A stretch of DNA of 64,000 bases from Rotaria sp. Silwood1 (Eukaryota > Rotifera > Eurotatoria > Philodinida > Philodinidae). Numbering within the stretch: position 1 is the stretch's first letter; every line of letters starts with the position of its first letter. Both the position numbers and the translations under genes were made by a program. The notes beneath the pieces are model-generated. The model had not been told where the DNA came from. It worked only from the letters and a program-made list of their open reading frames with translations, and made no database searches. The DNA lies in the NCBI GenBank assembly GCA_905250075.1, contig CAJNOP010000011.1, forward strand, positions 2,588,571 to 2,652,570, written 5' to 3'. Below are positions 12,429 through 28,363 of the stretch, in pieces.

Positions 12429-15400
12429 GATCAAACTAATATTTAATTTTAATCTATAATGCAAGATAATATAAAGTAGGATTATGTTATTATCTCAAAA
12501 GACAAATAAGAAATGTCGTGCTTAAGTCTTATCAAATACTACTGAGACAGAAAAGTGTTACTAGAACACATATATCCTATAATTATATAGAGATTAATAT
12601 TTATGAAATGTTGGCAACCTACTCATTTCTTTTGTATATCTCATTGGCTAAATTAATTTTTCTTTGAAAAGATAAATGACTGTCGGGTAAAAATAATAAC
12701 ATTATATAGAAATATCTAAATTAGAAATATGAATATTGTATACTTTATTTAAACTTAGGAATTATGAAAAATTTCTTTCGAAAAGAACTGATCTCTGGAA
12801 AGAAATCATTTGATTAATATGTCCGAACACTATTCGTTCTTGATGACAAAAGAATAAATAGGGTTAAAGTTCAGCTTCGATGAAAAGAACTTTTCAACAA
12901 TTGTTCAGTTCATATTAAATCTGAAGTTTTTTCGTGAATCTTAGTCTACATCAGAGAAACTGAATTGTTTTTCAAAACAAGATAGTTAGAATTTTTTATC
13001 AATACTTTTATTTTATTATTGTCATCGTCGAGTTGTACTGTTATCTAGAAAGAACAAGTAATCAATGTTTGGAACTTATTCATAAATATTATTTTTATTT
13101 AATTAAAATATTGAAAAAAAATGCTAGTCGTTTGGGAATTTTATTCTTCAGTATTTAAGCATTTTATTCTCATTTCTAATATATTTTCATACATACTTCT
13201 TTATTTGCATATGCTAATATCTGATCATTCAAATCTTGCTTTCTAGGAAATGATGATTTGACTTGTCAAAGTATCTGAATACGAGAAATGTTGTTTTCAA
13301 TGTATTCCATTAATGAAATAACAATGTTTTGATATTTTGTTAGAGGAGACACAAAAAAAAAATACCTTATACAACCAATAGCATTGGATTAATCATCTTT
13401 TTTTCATTCTTTCAATATAGTGCTCTTTTCTTGTGATGTATCATTCAGTTAATGTATATCATTTTAGTAGTAAGAAAATCATTTGGAAACTGTCATTATG
13501 ACCTGAAATTATTGTTATTGTGTTCAAAAATAACTTAGTTTAACAAGAAAAGTGACATTTACGCTGTTTATAAAGAAACAAAATTATGATTTGTCAATGA
13601 TTATTATGATATTTAGTATTATTTATCTAATCATGATTTCAAACTATCTTTTATGGTTGAAAAATAATTTGAACTATAATTATCGCATGTAATATATTGA
13701 AATTTTGTCAGTTTTATAAGAAGAAAATAGTGATTAAAGTAAATAAAATGTACTTTTTTTATTTTAAATCAAAAATTTTTGATTGTTGAAATTAAAAATT
13801 AAAACAATATGAATACTTTGTGATTTTAGCATCGTAAACAACAATGATTAACCTACTTCGATAAAAACTTGTAAAATGCAGATATCACACTAAGGTCATT
13901 TTTTGTTCAATTCTCAATGGTGACAAAAATAATAATGTCATTTTTATTTAATCATCTGTGCTGTAGGAGTTTCCAGTGTGTTTTAGAAAAAAAAAAGAAA
14001 AAGCTCATGTTCACGATTCTAATTAATAGTAAAATTAATTAAAAACGCTGTTTTCTATTTTTTTTTCTTCGTGAATTTGCATAAAAGATAACATTACTTA
14101 CTCATTGACAAGTCCAAAGTATATTTAATTATTTCCTATATGAGATTTCAAACTCTTTCTATTGATCTAATAATAAAATTATGCTAAAGTACTATAGAAG
14201 AATTTCTAACAAATGAATTATGTTTGAGAAAGATATTTGCATCATTAAAGCAAAATATGGCATTAAGACGAATTGCTATATTCTTTGTTTTTCATCTATT
14301 ATTTTTCACTATTACTATGATGTATTTTTATTCTTTTCTCATAAATTAACAAATAAAATATAGTCGAATCAGATCTCTTTCATTTATATAAAAATCTGTT
14401 TGACGAGAAAATGTTTGCGTATAACTATTCTTGATTAAGGTTACTGTTATTTTATTAATGAATGATTATTCTAATATAAACTGTCAGTTTAATACAGAAA
14501 ATGATTTATTTTTTATTTGTCTAGTTCTATCTAGAGATTAATATTTTCTCTATATAATTAAATAAAATAAAAATTTTCGGTAATTTTTCTTAAGAATATA
14601 TTTTGAAACATAAAAATTCTTTTATTTAATAAAGCAATAAATAATTATGAATATATTTATATACGCACGTCAAAGTTTCAAATAATTGTAGACTACAATT
14701 CACAATGAATCATTCGAGCAAATATAAAATATTGTATTACTATATAAATTATTATTAGAATCTAAAATAATTCTTTATAAATAAAGAAAATTACTTTAGA
14801 TACATATGACTTCTTTCTAATAATGCAAGAAAATGATACGTTTTTATCAAATAATATTTGATGAAATAAAGATATGTCAAATAAAGAAGAGACTTCAATA
14901 CGAACAAAATAAGTAAGATGAAGAAGAAAAAAAAACAGACACGAACTAAGATGATGAGAGAAAAACCATGTAGAGGAATTAGATTGAAAGGACACAATCA
15001 TCATTCTTTTTCTATAATAGCCCATATGGTATCAATAGAAAAAAAAAGAATTAATAAGAAAGGCAATTGTTGACGTTGTAAATTAAAAATAAGACAAATA
15101 AATTTGTTTTTTTCCAGTTGTCTTACACAAGCATTTTCTCGTAATGATAAGAAGAACAAAATAAAAACAAAGCATCCGATAAACTAGGCTAAAACTATTT
15201 TCTTGTCATATTGTATTATATATATAATCAATATCAAATAGACAAAAAGAAATTCATGATGTATGCAAATATTTTTGGGAATTAAGACGATTGGAGAGCA
15301 ATTGAGAACTATTGTTCTATGTATATATATTATTGTTTAGAGGCAGAAAAACTAATCTAGAAAAAATGTCATGAGTTCTTAGTACTATGTAACATCGGTA

Positions 15401-18400
15401 TTTATGCTTGCATATAAACATGAAAATAGTGGATTCCAGTGACAAGTAACTAATGAAGAAAGATGAAATACTATGGTAGAATTGTTTTATATTCTTTATA
15501 GATATAATGTGTGATCAAAATGTGATTAAACAGCTGTCTCAAAAGTGTTAAAAAATTTGAAAACAATATTTTAGAATCAAAATTTGTCTAGTTTTTGAGT
15601 ATAGATTCAATATTTCTTCAAAACTTCTAGTTTAGAAGTTATGATTAGAAATTTTATGAGTACAAAAAAATCAAGTTTCGACAGAGAAAAATTCATTAAG
15701 AATTTCCTTTACAACGTAAGTTATATTACTGATCTTTTAGAATGAATATATGATGGAATCGTTTTTTATAAATTGACATAAAAATCAAGAGTTTTAGAAA
15801 TAACCGAGCTCATATTGCAAGTCTATTTTCATCATAATTAAGAAAATTGCCTAACTTCACACATTATTTCTTACCAAAAATACTCACTGATGACAAATAA
15901 CTTGAAGTTAACTAAATATTAATATATTCTTTTATAGAACAATGTTAATCCTTTCATTCATTGTATTTGAAATAATTTTTTCTTTTACTTTAGGTAATTT
16001 TTTTATGAGAATTGGAACGATTATCACTGAAGCTTTTAATCATGGAAACAATTAGTATCAGAATAGTTTAACACGCACGAAAAAAAAATTTTTACTGTTT
16101 AACCTGTTTTTACATCAATATGAAGAAACATACCTTTTTTGTCTATTGAACCACGTGACACAACATTACTCCGTAGATAGAAAATTGAAGTAAGGAAAGG
16201 ATATTAGAGAATGTCAAAATACAGATTTTCAAAACGTTGTTACATTAGGTACTAGCCTCAATCAAACAATCTAAACTGTATGAGTTTGAGTTGTTTTTCA
16301 ATTTACTTTCAACATCTAATTAAATCAAAACGATCTATTGGTTCATTCTCCATTTAACTGTCAAAGGCACACGTTTTGGTATACATGTAACGCGAGACTT
16401 TACTGATATGGTTCACAATCAAGAAAATAAATTAGAAATATATAATTCTGCTATGGATTATTGATGCATGTTAACAGAAGACTAACATATATACCTATGC
16501 AAGCAAACATGTCTATACTTATACATTCATGACCACGTACTTTTATTGATCTTTTGATAGAGATTATATTTGTATTCATATTTTTGTGTGCGTGCCTAAC
16601 GCTTCGGTCCTGAGAATACTCGTTTTGAACTTTTCTCGGATTGATCATTCTCATACTTATTGTTTCTGTACTTAAGTAGTTGTGTTCATTTTTCACCAAT
16701 CTTTTTTCTATGCGTTGAGGTTGGTTTAAAATTAATTCATCATCTGATAAAATGTCAGCTCATTATTTCTAAACCAGAATTCATAAAAATATGTTGTACA
16801 CAAACTCGAAAAAACAGAAAAATTCTGATTTTAACACAATTAAAAAACAAAAAATGTTGTACACTCTTTTAAGAGGCTTCTAAGAAAAACGCGTTTTTAT
16901 TTTGTTGTAAAAAGAAATAAAATTGATAAAAATGTTCATCTACAATTGTAATCACTCTATTGAAATACTTCAAAGCAAAAACCAATGGACGAAGTAAAAG
17001 AAAACAGTATTTCAGAAGTTCAGTCATATAAACTTTATAAAAATGATGAAATGTTTTATTGAAATTAGACTTAAAAGTCATATTCAATTACATAAATGAA
17101 CATAAAACAAATTATTTTTATCTTCTTTTGTTTCAAAAAAAAAAATATTTACAACACTAATATACTGATTATTTTTGATCAACTAAATTTTAATGATCTA
17201 ACAAAAAAAATCAAATCCTAATAATTTTAACTTACTCCATCTATCTGCTATTAATTTATTGGAGGTTATTTTTTAATATCTAATTTGTTGACTGTTTGCT
17301 ATTACTGAATGAAACAAATCAACCAACTGTGTCGTGCCGAGTTTATCGTACTGTCGTCATTGCTGTTTTCTGCCCATTATATTAAGTAAATCTACCCTAT
17401 AAAAAACCTTTTTTTTCTAAAGAAAAAGATGCATTCTCTCGGTCAACAATGAACACAACGTCGGCATAATTTAATATAATTAATTATTACATATACACCG
17501 CCTGCATCTTTATTAATAACTTTCTTCTTGAAGATTATGATATGGTAGTATTAGAGTATCAAGCATCAATTTTATAGCGGTAGGAATCAAAGTAACAGTA
17601 GATTAAATATCATGCATCGGCAAAAATAAAAATAATGTTGAATTACTAATTTTCATTCTTATTCTTATCAATTTTGCCAATCATTTCGTCTACAATATTT
17701 TTATTTCTCATCTCAATCTATGGTATATACTCTTGTTACATGGATAGGATGAACATTTTTTTCGTCAGCTGAGAAAAATAAACATGATATATGTATCATT
17801 ATGAGAAATTTGATGTACTATGTATCAAAGTGAATATACATGAATTCATTTCACATAAGTTTAACAAAATACAGAAAGAACTGTTATTTCATAGTCATAT
17901 TCTTACATCATCAATCACAATACTCAAAACATGTAATAAAATACTTCAAAAAAAAATCAATTTATATTGATCATAACGTTTCTTAACGTCCTTATCACAT
18001 GTTGGATATGATTGGTGTTGATATTCAACATGATGATATTGAGTTTATCTAAGATATTATTATGGATCTATTATTTGATGATGATGTTTTATATGTGACT
18101 TATTATTAATGTTGTTATGAAAGTGTTAGCCGTCATGGATGTGTGGTTACGTTATTTGACACGTATTCACGAGATACTGTGTGCAAAGCCTAATACCATC
18201 ATCCATAGAGAATGCCTTGAGCAAGTCATTAACGGTTATTTGTCTCGGATAACTCATTCAATATACTGCTGACCAAATTGTAGACATACAACTGCTCTTG
18301 TCGTTAGTTAGTATCTATAAGCAGCGCAAGAACTCTGTGTCATGTTGATCTTCTGTCCAGAGTTACAGCTAATCATAGTTATAGAAAAGATATTGAACTA

Positions 18401-18621
18401 TTGAATTTGAGACTAGGCAGTATTTCATACTGCAAGATAGCTGACAAGTACTGGCACTCTTTCTTTATGAAGGTTATGAAAATGAATAAAAGGTCATTTA
18501 AGTCTGAAAAAATTTGTTTTTAGTTTTTTTTTTCTATGAAAATAATAAGATACAAAATAAATCTTCAGTGATATATTTAAGAGGCATGTTGTCTTGTTTT
18601 TTTTTCTAGATTGTAATTATA
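12429..18621. other. large intergenic region without genes
   Basis: About 6.2 kb of AT-rich DNA between the GPCR start and the HYOU1 start. I saw no coding pattern: all ORFs are short and lack the GAA/CAA/ATT-rich coding style and splice sites of the real genes. No transposon ends with target duplications were seen. It must hold the divergent promoters of both flanking genes. Confidence 0.5.
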
Positions 18622-21600
18622 ATGCATTTAAAAACAATTGTTCTTGCGCTTGTTATTTTTACTACATCGATTGTATTCACAGTTGATAGTCTTGCTGTGA
18701 TGTCAGTCGATCTTGGTACAGAATTTATAAAAATTGCTATTGTTAAACCAGGTATACCTATGGAAATTGTTTTAAATAAGTGAGTTATCATTAGTAGGTT
18801 CATAGTTTTATTGTTATTTGATTTGTATGGAATCATTTAAATAGAGAGAGTCGTCGAAAAACACCTGTTATTGTTGCTATTAAAGGTAAAGATCGTGAAT
18901 TTGGTGAAGCAGCTGTATCTCAAGTAAGAATTATTTTAGAACAAAAAATGCTTTTTTTTTCTTAACATAAAATTATGCTTATTATTTAGTCAAGTAAAAT
19001 TCCGGCACAATCATATATGTATTTACGTGAATTAGTTGGAAAATCATTGAATAATCCAATAACTGAACAATATTTAAAACGATTTCCATATTATAAATTA
19101 CAAACAGATGGACATACAGGTCAACTAGTTTTTGAACATGACAGGTAAAAAGAAAAATATTTATCATCAACAGAAAGAGTTGAATGTTAAAAATATTATC
19201 ATGAAAAGTAACTAGATTTATTTGAGAGTTTTGTGATCACTAGTACAAAACGTATTCGAAGACAGAACAACACATTCCATTATATATATAAAGTAGTCGT
19301 ACAACTAGTCTTCTCAACAAACCATTCTGACTAATCACTTACATTCATTATCACTCTCGTTTCTTCTCCCTTGCCCTTATCCATCTGCATTTCCTATTCT
19401 CCACTGTTAGATGTTTCCATGTACACTTATTGTACTACAAAACTTAGAATTTATCTAATGCTATACATAAGCATGTAGCTCAATACATGGTACTAGTGTC
19501 TGCATCAAAATTCAAGAGATGTAGATATAATCTCAATAAATGGATAACAACAATAGTTAGTGACATGTAGTTTTCAGTAATCGACAGAGAGAAAAATCCA
19601 AATGTCCTTCTTGTTTGATACCATATAAGACAAAATTATTTTAAAATCTATCATGTTTGCAAGTAATTCAAAAACATATATATAAATGGTAGTTCCTTTA
19701 AAGTTAAAAATTACACAGAAAAGAAACACCGATTTTATGAATTCTTGTTTGAGTATTTGGCGAAAGTGATGTATTTTAAAATAACTTATTCTTATATATT
19801 ATCATTGAACTTACATCCAAACCTCTTGAATTCTGGCACGACCATTACATAATACTACCAGTAGTATCGAGTCCGAGAATTAGCTTCAATTTTTGAAGAT
19901 ATTTTCAGATATTTAATAGAGATTTTGTGTGTGTAGTTTCATGAATAGTTGAATGTCCAAATTTCAAGGTTTTAGATATAAGATATTCAATAATTGAATT
20001 CAATTGTAAAAAGATTCCTGCCTGTTCTCGTGTCTTCCAATGTTATATTTCAAAGGATTTCAAACACTATGATTGTCTTAGATTACTAGAGCAAATTAAT
20101 AAGACAAATATGAGATATATTCTTTAATTTTTAGAGAAACCGAATGCTAATTTCTCATTTTTGTAATAAATACTTTCAGTTAGTTAATCTTAACAAATTA
20201 AATAATAAGAAATGAAGATTATCCCATTCATAGAATTATCTAGATGTTAAGAAATAGAAAACATGTCATGTTTCCTTTTTCTCCTTTGGAATACGATATT
20301 GAAAAACTCGATATATGATCGATTCGTCTTGATAACAACAATATGAACACTTCTACCTAACGACTAAGGAGTTTCAACATCGAAAAGAAATCTGAAAAGT
20401 TGTCGTTGCAATAAACTAAGATCTACTATCCATTATCAAATATAATGAGCTCCACGAATTTTTGAATAACTTTTGGTACAGACATCATAGAAGCCTACGG
20501 TTTTCATCATTCAAGAGAGAAGTCTCAAAGTCATTGAAGTTTATCGAAAATGATATTCTAAAGCTATTTTGCTTGTGGTTTAGACTTTTAGTAAAAATAA
20601 TCGATAGAAAAACATTCTCTCTTTTGATCTATACAAGATCGATATTCTTAGTTTATTCTGTTCAAGATTTATAAGACATTTTCTGAGACCTTCAGGTTTG
20701 AACCAATCAATGATCTTGCTGAGTCGAATGGTAATATTTATTTTTAGCTTCGAACTAATTTGATATCATTATCTCAATATTCCAAAATGTCGACATCTTC
20801 GTTATATTGAGACTAATTGAATAATTCCAGTAAGATTGAGAATAACGAAGTTAGATCAACTAGAACTTCAAAGCAAATATCACCATTCCATTCATCATGA
20901 TCATTGGCTGAAAGAGAAAAAGATTTTCTATCGATTAATTCAATAAAAACTGGAACCAAAAAGAAAATAGCTTCAGAATTTTGTTTTCGATAAACTTTTA
21001 TGAACCTAGTACTGCTCTCTTGCATGATGAAAATCGCAGATCTCTATAATGTTTTTCTTAAAAGTGTTGAAGAACTTTTAGATTTTTATATAATTGATTT
21101 AATATTTAAAAAAAAAAACTTTCTTTTATAAATTTGAATGTTCTTTCTAATTAAATATTTTATATTTTCAGTGAAACAAATTATACAATTGAAGAACTTC
21201 TTGCAATGATATTAAAAAAAGCTCGTGAATATGCAACAGATTTTGCTGAACAATCCGTTGATGCTGCTGTTATAACTGTTCCACCATATTTTACACAATC
21301 GGAAAGACGTGCTGTTAAACGTGCATGTGAATTAGCTAATATAAAATTACTTCAATTAATGAATGATAATACAGCTGTTGCACTTAATTATGGTATATTT
21401 CGTCGTAAAGATTTTAATTCAACTGGTTCAACTTATTTATTTTATGATATGGGTTCACAATCAACAACATGTACAATAGCAACATTTAATTTAATTAAAA
21501 CAAAAGAACATGGTTTTGTTGAAGAAATACCACAATTAACAATAAAATCAGTTGCATTTGATCGTGATTTAGGTGGTTTAGAATTTCAAATACGTTTACG

Positions 21601-24600
21601 TGATTATTTCATTAAAAAATTTCATGAAAAACATCCAAAAATAGATCTATATAAAAATGCAAAAGCTTTAACAAAATTATTTCGTGAAGCTGAAAGAGCT
21701 AAACATGTTTTAAGTGCTAATATAGAATATACAGCACAAGTGGAAGGTTTAATTGATGAAATTGATTTTAAACATCAATTAACACGTGATGAATTTGAAA
21801 AATTATGTTCAGATCTTTTTGAACGAATCAAAAAACCTGTGGAAGAAGTACTTCATACAAGTGGAATTAAATTGGTAAGAATAATAATAAGTTTAATAGT
21901 AGAATTTATATTTTAAAAACAAAAATCTTAAATTAAAAACATATATTCATTAAAGAATATCTCCTTTGAGAAAAATTTTGAATATAGGATATATGCTATT
22001 TATAAGTAAATGTGAACTCTATGTATTCCTATAGCGCTAGTTCAATAGAATTTATGTTAAGTCTACTATGAAAATTGCTTATTCATATGGTAATTATCAG
22101 ACAATTGAGAAATCGTCTATATCTGTATTGAAATTAGTTTATTCATTTACTAGCTGATGTCCATGTTGTTAGTTTTGATTCTCTTTTTATTATAATATGG
22201 AATCATTAGTTATGATTTCGATTCGAAATCATTCATTACAACTGTTAAGTTCTAGTTTAGAATGAAGTCTATAGTAAAAGCTATAGGTTTCTATCAGGGG
22301 TCCTAATGGGCTGGGCCAAGCCCAGCCCAGCCCAGCCCATGGGCCGAAATTTCGTTAATCGAGAACCATGGGCTGGGCTTGAATTTTTCCAGCCCAGCCC
22401 AGCCCAGCCCATGGGCCATACGTAAAAAAAAATAAAAATTTTCAGACGATATTGCGTATTATCACTGAAATTTTTTGATAAATCGAATTTGATACTTTTA
22501 TTTGGTACAATATAGCAATAATCGTGAATAAATGAAACTAATTAATTATGAGTCCAAACAATGAGAAGGTATAGTTTTTCCTGAAAATGGAAAAAACGTT
22601 AAGTTCAGGTTTTTATTTTTGAATAATATAAAAATGATGATGATTTGAATTCATCAAAATTTGAGAATAATAGCTCAGAAAGTGAAGATTATGGTTATAA
22701 TCCAGTACACACAGATGAATTAGCAAGATGTTTAGCTTTAGAGCTTAACAAATCCAAACTGTCATAAAATCCATTTGAGTTTTTGAAAGAATGTCAAGGA
22801 ATGTTTTCTGTTCTATCGAAACTTGCTCGACAAATTCACTGTATACCTGGATTATCATCTGCGATAGAAAGATGTCCCAGTTCGGGTGATTTTATTATTA
22901 ATGAAAGTCAAACATCATTAACCCATTGGCCATCGCCGCCGTTTATAAGCGGCGAGAGTCTTATCTTTATATGAAGTGAAGTAATCATTCATAATATACA
23001 CTTTTTTGAAGCACTTGTCTAAAAAACAAATGTTAGTCATCATTAGCTTTCCAAATTACCATTTTGTTAAGGCACGCTACACGACTGTGCACAGAAAAGC
23101 CAGAAAGTTTTCTGAAAACCCGTTTCTTTCTTCTCTAATGTCGATGGTCAAAGTATTAAGTCCTGATCAACTCGATAATATCATAGTAATTAGATTAGTA
23201 ACAATTCACTAAAATATGAGGTTGTTTTATATTGTCTTAGTTAGCCTTGGTACATTATATGTATTTATTGATATTTTTAACTTGTATGATATATTGCCTA
23301 TTTATGATGCCGCTATTGATATCTTCATCTCATTTTGTATTAATTATGTATAGGTATAAAGAAACTAATTTTTCTTTTTATTTATTTTTCTTATATTAGT
23401 ATAAATTTTTTGTTACTATTAATTGGAAAAAATTTTTGAAAAATAAGGGCTCCTCCCCTTCCCTCAGAAAATCCGATTTTCAGAGATGAGCCGAAATTGA
23501 AGTTTTATCAACAGAAGATACATTGAAGTCTCATCTTTCAGAATATCTATGGTTTATCAAAAAATGAATTGATTTTGATGAACTTGCTGTCTAAAATTTA
23601 GCTCCTATTATCATATATTTCGAGAAATTTTCAGGGTTTTTTTTAACCTTTTTCGACTTTTTTGACTGCTTTCTCTTTGCGTCAATATCTCGTGCAAATT
23701 TTTTTCTATACTAATTACTAAGAGACTATGAATACTTAATATTAAGGTTGCAAATTTATAGCCTATCTTAAACGTTGATATGTAAAGCAGGGGATTTTTG
23801 GAAAAATCGATTTCTAATAATTATTTTGCATTTTTTTCAAAATCGATTTTGTTGAGAATACTGTTTGCGCGGAGAAGAATTTTTTAATAACGGTTCAAGA
23901 GAAAAGGGATATTTTTGTTTTGTTGAATAGAGAACAATTATGGCTAGGTCGCAATAGAGCCCAATGTTCGAATTTCTCTTTTGGTGAAGTAAAAAATTTA
24001 AATATTTCATTTTTGTTGACACTTTTTTGGGCATGCTTTCGTGACTTTTTACGAAAAAAGTTTTTTAAAAATCAAACAAAGAAAAACTCATAAATCGAGT
24101 TCTATTATGATCTAGCCTTAAGAGCACTCTACAATCTAAACACTGCCCTGGCATGTAAGCTTATATCCTTATTGCGAAATCCTTTGCCGCGTAAAGAGTA
24201 ATGAACTGGCTGGAATTTGTGCATTTCTTTGGTACTTGGGAAAATATTTGAACCATAAGCTATTCTATTTAACACTATCATTCTCTGAAAGTTTGGTTGA
24301 AACCAGATGAGAAATAACAAAGTTCGTTCCCGAGGAGGGCCCTTAATATATGAAATAAAAGAATAGGAAGGTCTATTATATATTTTTCAATATGACAATT
24401 TAAACTATCTATGCGAACAATTTTAATAACATATGCGGCCCATGGGCGCCCATGGGCTGGGCCGGTTTTTTGAAAAAAACCATGGGCTGGGCCGGTTAAA
24501 CTTGGATAACCCATGGGCTGACTTTTTCAGGCCCAGCCCAGCCCATTAGGACCCCTGGTTTCTACCTTTTAACGATAAGAAGTCTATGAATCTATATTGA

Positions 24601-27600
24601 AAATAAAATATTTCTAGAAAAATTATTTTTCATATTACTCACCATGAATGTATCAAGAATTATCCAAATTATCATGAAAAATGCTGCTTTCACATTTGTA
24701 ATCAAGAGATATTTAGAAACTAGTCAGAAAATAGATTATCTTTGTAGTAGTATATATTTCAACCTGACAAACATGAGAATAATCAGTCTGTGAATCTACC
24801 CACGTGATAACAATTGACGATTTTATTATGATTTATTAGTCCGAATTATTGTCAGATAATATCATCGCAAAATCATCTAAAAGATCAAGTTTTATTGAAA
24901 ATTTGAGATTTATTATTGTCAAGACATGTACTAAACGAAAATCTAGATATCAGGGTGTGAGTGTTGTTGATGCGAATATTTACACTCACATTCTCAAATG
25001 ATAGATGAATTGTGATTAATTAATGATTTTGATGCCGAAATTACGATGTACTACGCGTTTTCTCAACATCGTGATCAACATCTAAACTGACGCGATTTTC
25101 ACAATATAAAAAAGTAACATTATAAAAGACTTTTCCACTTTTTTTGGAAAAACGCCTGTTTTCAATTAATAAATCTTAGCCAAGAGATGCTAAAACAAGA
25201 AGTTTAATTTTTTACGAATGCATATCTTCTTAAAGATTCTACATGATATTCGATAATTGTCTCAATCCGATGCTTTTTTTTTATAGGAAGAAATTCAACA
25301 AGTACTTTTATTTGGTGGTTCAACACGTATTCCACGTATTCAAAATGAATTAACCAAAGTTTTTGGCGGGTTTGTTTCGAGTTCTTATTTTTCGTAAATT
25401 ATAAATGTATAGTTTTTTTTTCCTTATGTATTATAGAATTGAACTTGGTAAAAGTTTAAATACAGATGAAGCTGCTGCTATGGGTGCAGTTTATCAAGCT
25501 GCAACACTATCAAAAGGTTATCGTGTAAAAAAATTTCTTATTAAAGATGCAAATCAATATCCAATAAATGTAAAATTTGAACGACAAAATGAAGATTCTG
25601 AACAAAAAATGCTTGATCGAATATTATTTGATCGTAATAATCTTTATCCAAATCGTAAAATAATGACATTTAATAAACATTTTGATGATTTTTCATTTGA
25701 TATTTATTATGGAAATTTAACATATCTTTCACCGATTGATAAACGGTAAAAACAAAAAAGAAATTTCTTTAAACAAAACAATTTATTTATTTATTTTTTC
25801 TTTTTGAATATTAATTTTAGTGCACTTGGTCAAACAGATTTATCACGAATACATATTACTGGTGTTCGTACAGTATATGATAAACATAAAGATACAAGTG
25901 AATCCAAAGGTATTAAAGCACATTTTCAATTAGATGAAAATTGTCTTCTTGTTCTTGATCGGGTATGTTTCATATGAATTATTTATATTAATGGGTCTTT
26001 TTTTCTAACAAAAAATACCTAATAAATTTATTTTATAGATTGATTTTGCTTTTGAAAAAAAAGCAAATGAATCAGATAAAGATAATGTTAAACCTAAAGA
26101 AGAAGAATCAACATTATCAAGTAAATTTACATAAACAAAAGTTTTTTTTTTTACATCCATTGTTTTTTTGTTTGCAATTAGAAATAGGTAGTAAAATTTC
26201 AAGTTTTTTTTCATCGAAAAATTCTGATGATGAAACACATAATACAGATGAAAATATACCAAATGTAAGAAGCTTTTTTTTTTTTTTGAAGTATTATTTA
26301 TAAAATAATAATTTGTTTTTAGGATAATACAAAAACAAATACGGATGAACCATCAACAAAACCTGTTGATAATAATGGTAAAATTATTTAAATGCTTTAT
26401 TTTATTTTTTTTTATTTCATGACAAATTTAGCAACAACTAATGCAACGAATGATACATCAACAACAACTACAGCATCACCTCCAATAACACCAAAACCAA
26501 TGATTATTCGTGAACCATTAAAATTTCAAATTGAATTACTTGATTATGCGGATCCATCATCGAAAACACAAGCTAATTCAATAAAAAAGTAATATTTTAT
26601 TTTCAAAACTAAAATTAAAAAGAACAGATAGTCTATGATATTCTATTAAAATAGAATAACGTTTAACTAATTGATAGTACATTAAGTAAAATACGGAAAA
26701 ACCTCTGAAAACTTCGACTTCTAGAATAATTTGTATGTCAATAATCGAAAATAGTACGATATAAAAGTATGTGAGATTTTCTTTTGTGTAATTTATATTC
26801 TGATTTTCGAAGAAAAGTATAGTCAGAGTAAGTTTGAAGTTGAAGTTTTGCAGCTCGTCCATTTTCTCATAGCTACAGGAACGAGAGATCAATGATCATT
26901 GTATATAGTTACATCAGAATTAACGACAAAAGACGTGCAACTTCTTTCCAAGAGTTCTTTAGCAACGAACAAAAAAGTATACTGAAATATAATATTCATG
27001 ATAATACTTAGACTCTTCTAGAGTATTGTGAAAATCTTTCTCGAAAAATTGAAATGGTTGAAATATGTTTTTGAATGTTCTAATTAATGTAGCTTTTGAT
27101 TTTTATACAGATAAAAAATTCTATGATTGATGTTAAGGATAATGCATAGTGATGCCTTGATTCATCACGGTCATCATATAATTAATAAAACAGCGTGTAG
27201 TTATTAAGTTATAACTTTGAAAAAAAAAATCAATATCACTAATTACAACTTTATTGCGATGTATACTCTTATGTTACGACCTACTGTAGTCATAACAGAT
27301 ATGTAAAAAGAGAAAAGTTTATTTACTAGTTAAATCAATAAAAGAAGAATATGAAAAAAGATAATGAACGAACAATAAAATTTATAGGATCATTAAAAAG
27401 AGTTTTTGTTCAAAATACAAGAGACAGATTGTTTCTCTGATAATCGATTAACCTTGAAAAACAACTATAATCTGCTAAAGATTTTGTGAGTTCTACATTT
27501 TAATTCTAAAAAAAGTTTCAATGACAAACTATTTTTTTTTTGGTTTGAAAGAATATTAAAAGCATTAACTTGATCTTATATTATTTAGATTGTCAGATTT

Positions 27601-28330
27601 GGATAATCATGATCGTGAATTATTAGCTTTAGCAACTGCTAAAAATAATCTTGAATCATTTATTTATGATATGCGTGATAAACTTGAAAATGATTCAAAA
27701 TATAAAAAAGCATCAACAACAGAAGAACAAACAAACATAAATGAAAAATTAACTGAAATTGATACATGGTTATGGGATGATGGTATTGATGCCGATGTTA
27801 AAGTATAAATATTCATATTATTTATTCTTTATATATATTTTTTTTCTTTTGTTTTCATTCATTCAATAGACATTAAAATCAAAATTAGATGAATTAAAAA
27901 CTTTAACCAAATCTTTAAAAATTCGTGTACGTGAAGTTGATTTACGTCCAAAAAAACTTAAAGAACTTAAAGATACTCTCAATGTAACTGAACATTTTCT
28001 TCAAGCAACACGTGATGTATTTGCAAAAACTGATAATGACGATAAACCATTTACCGAAGGAGAAATTAAATATTTAGAAAAAATTATTAAAGATACATAT
28101 GTAAGTAATTATAAAAATAAAATCGTATGTATTTCATTGTGTGTTTTTTTTCTTGACCTCTAAAATTTAAGATTTGGCGTGATCAAGTATTAGTTGAATT
28201 TTCAAAATTATTACCAACTGATACACCAAAATATTTATCAACTGATATTGATGAAAAAATTAATGCACTTAAACGTGAAACAAATTATTTACTTAGTAAA
28301 GCTCAACGATTTGTTCCGAAACCAAAGACC

Positions 28331-28363
<33 letters not shown>

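Noticed and set aside
14762-15025. Overlapping reverse ORFs rich in Phe/Leu/Ser
   Set aside because: Composition follows AA/GA-rich DNA; no start context, splice sites or conserved motif.
22295-24557. Whether this GC-rich pair of ends marks a CpG island or promoter
   Set aside because: The ends are exact inverted repeats with an 8-bp target duplication and an hAT dimerisation fragment between them, so a transposon explains them.
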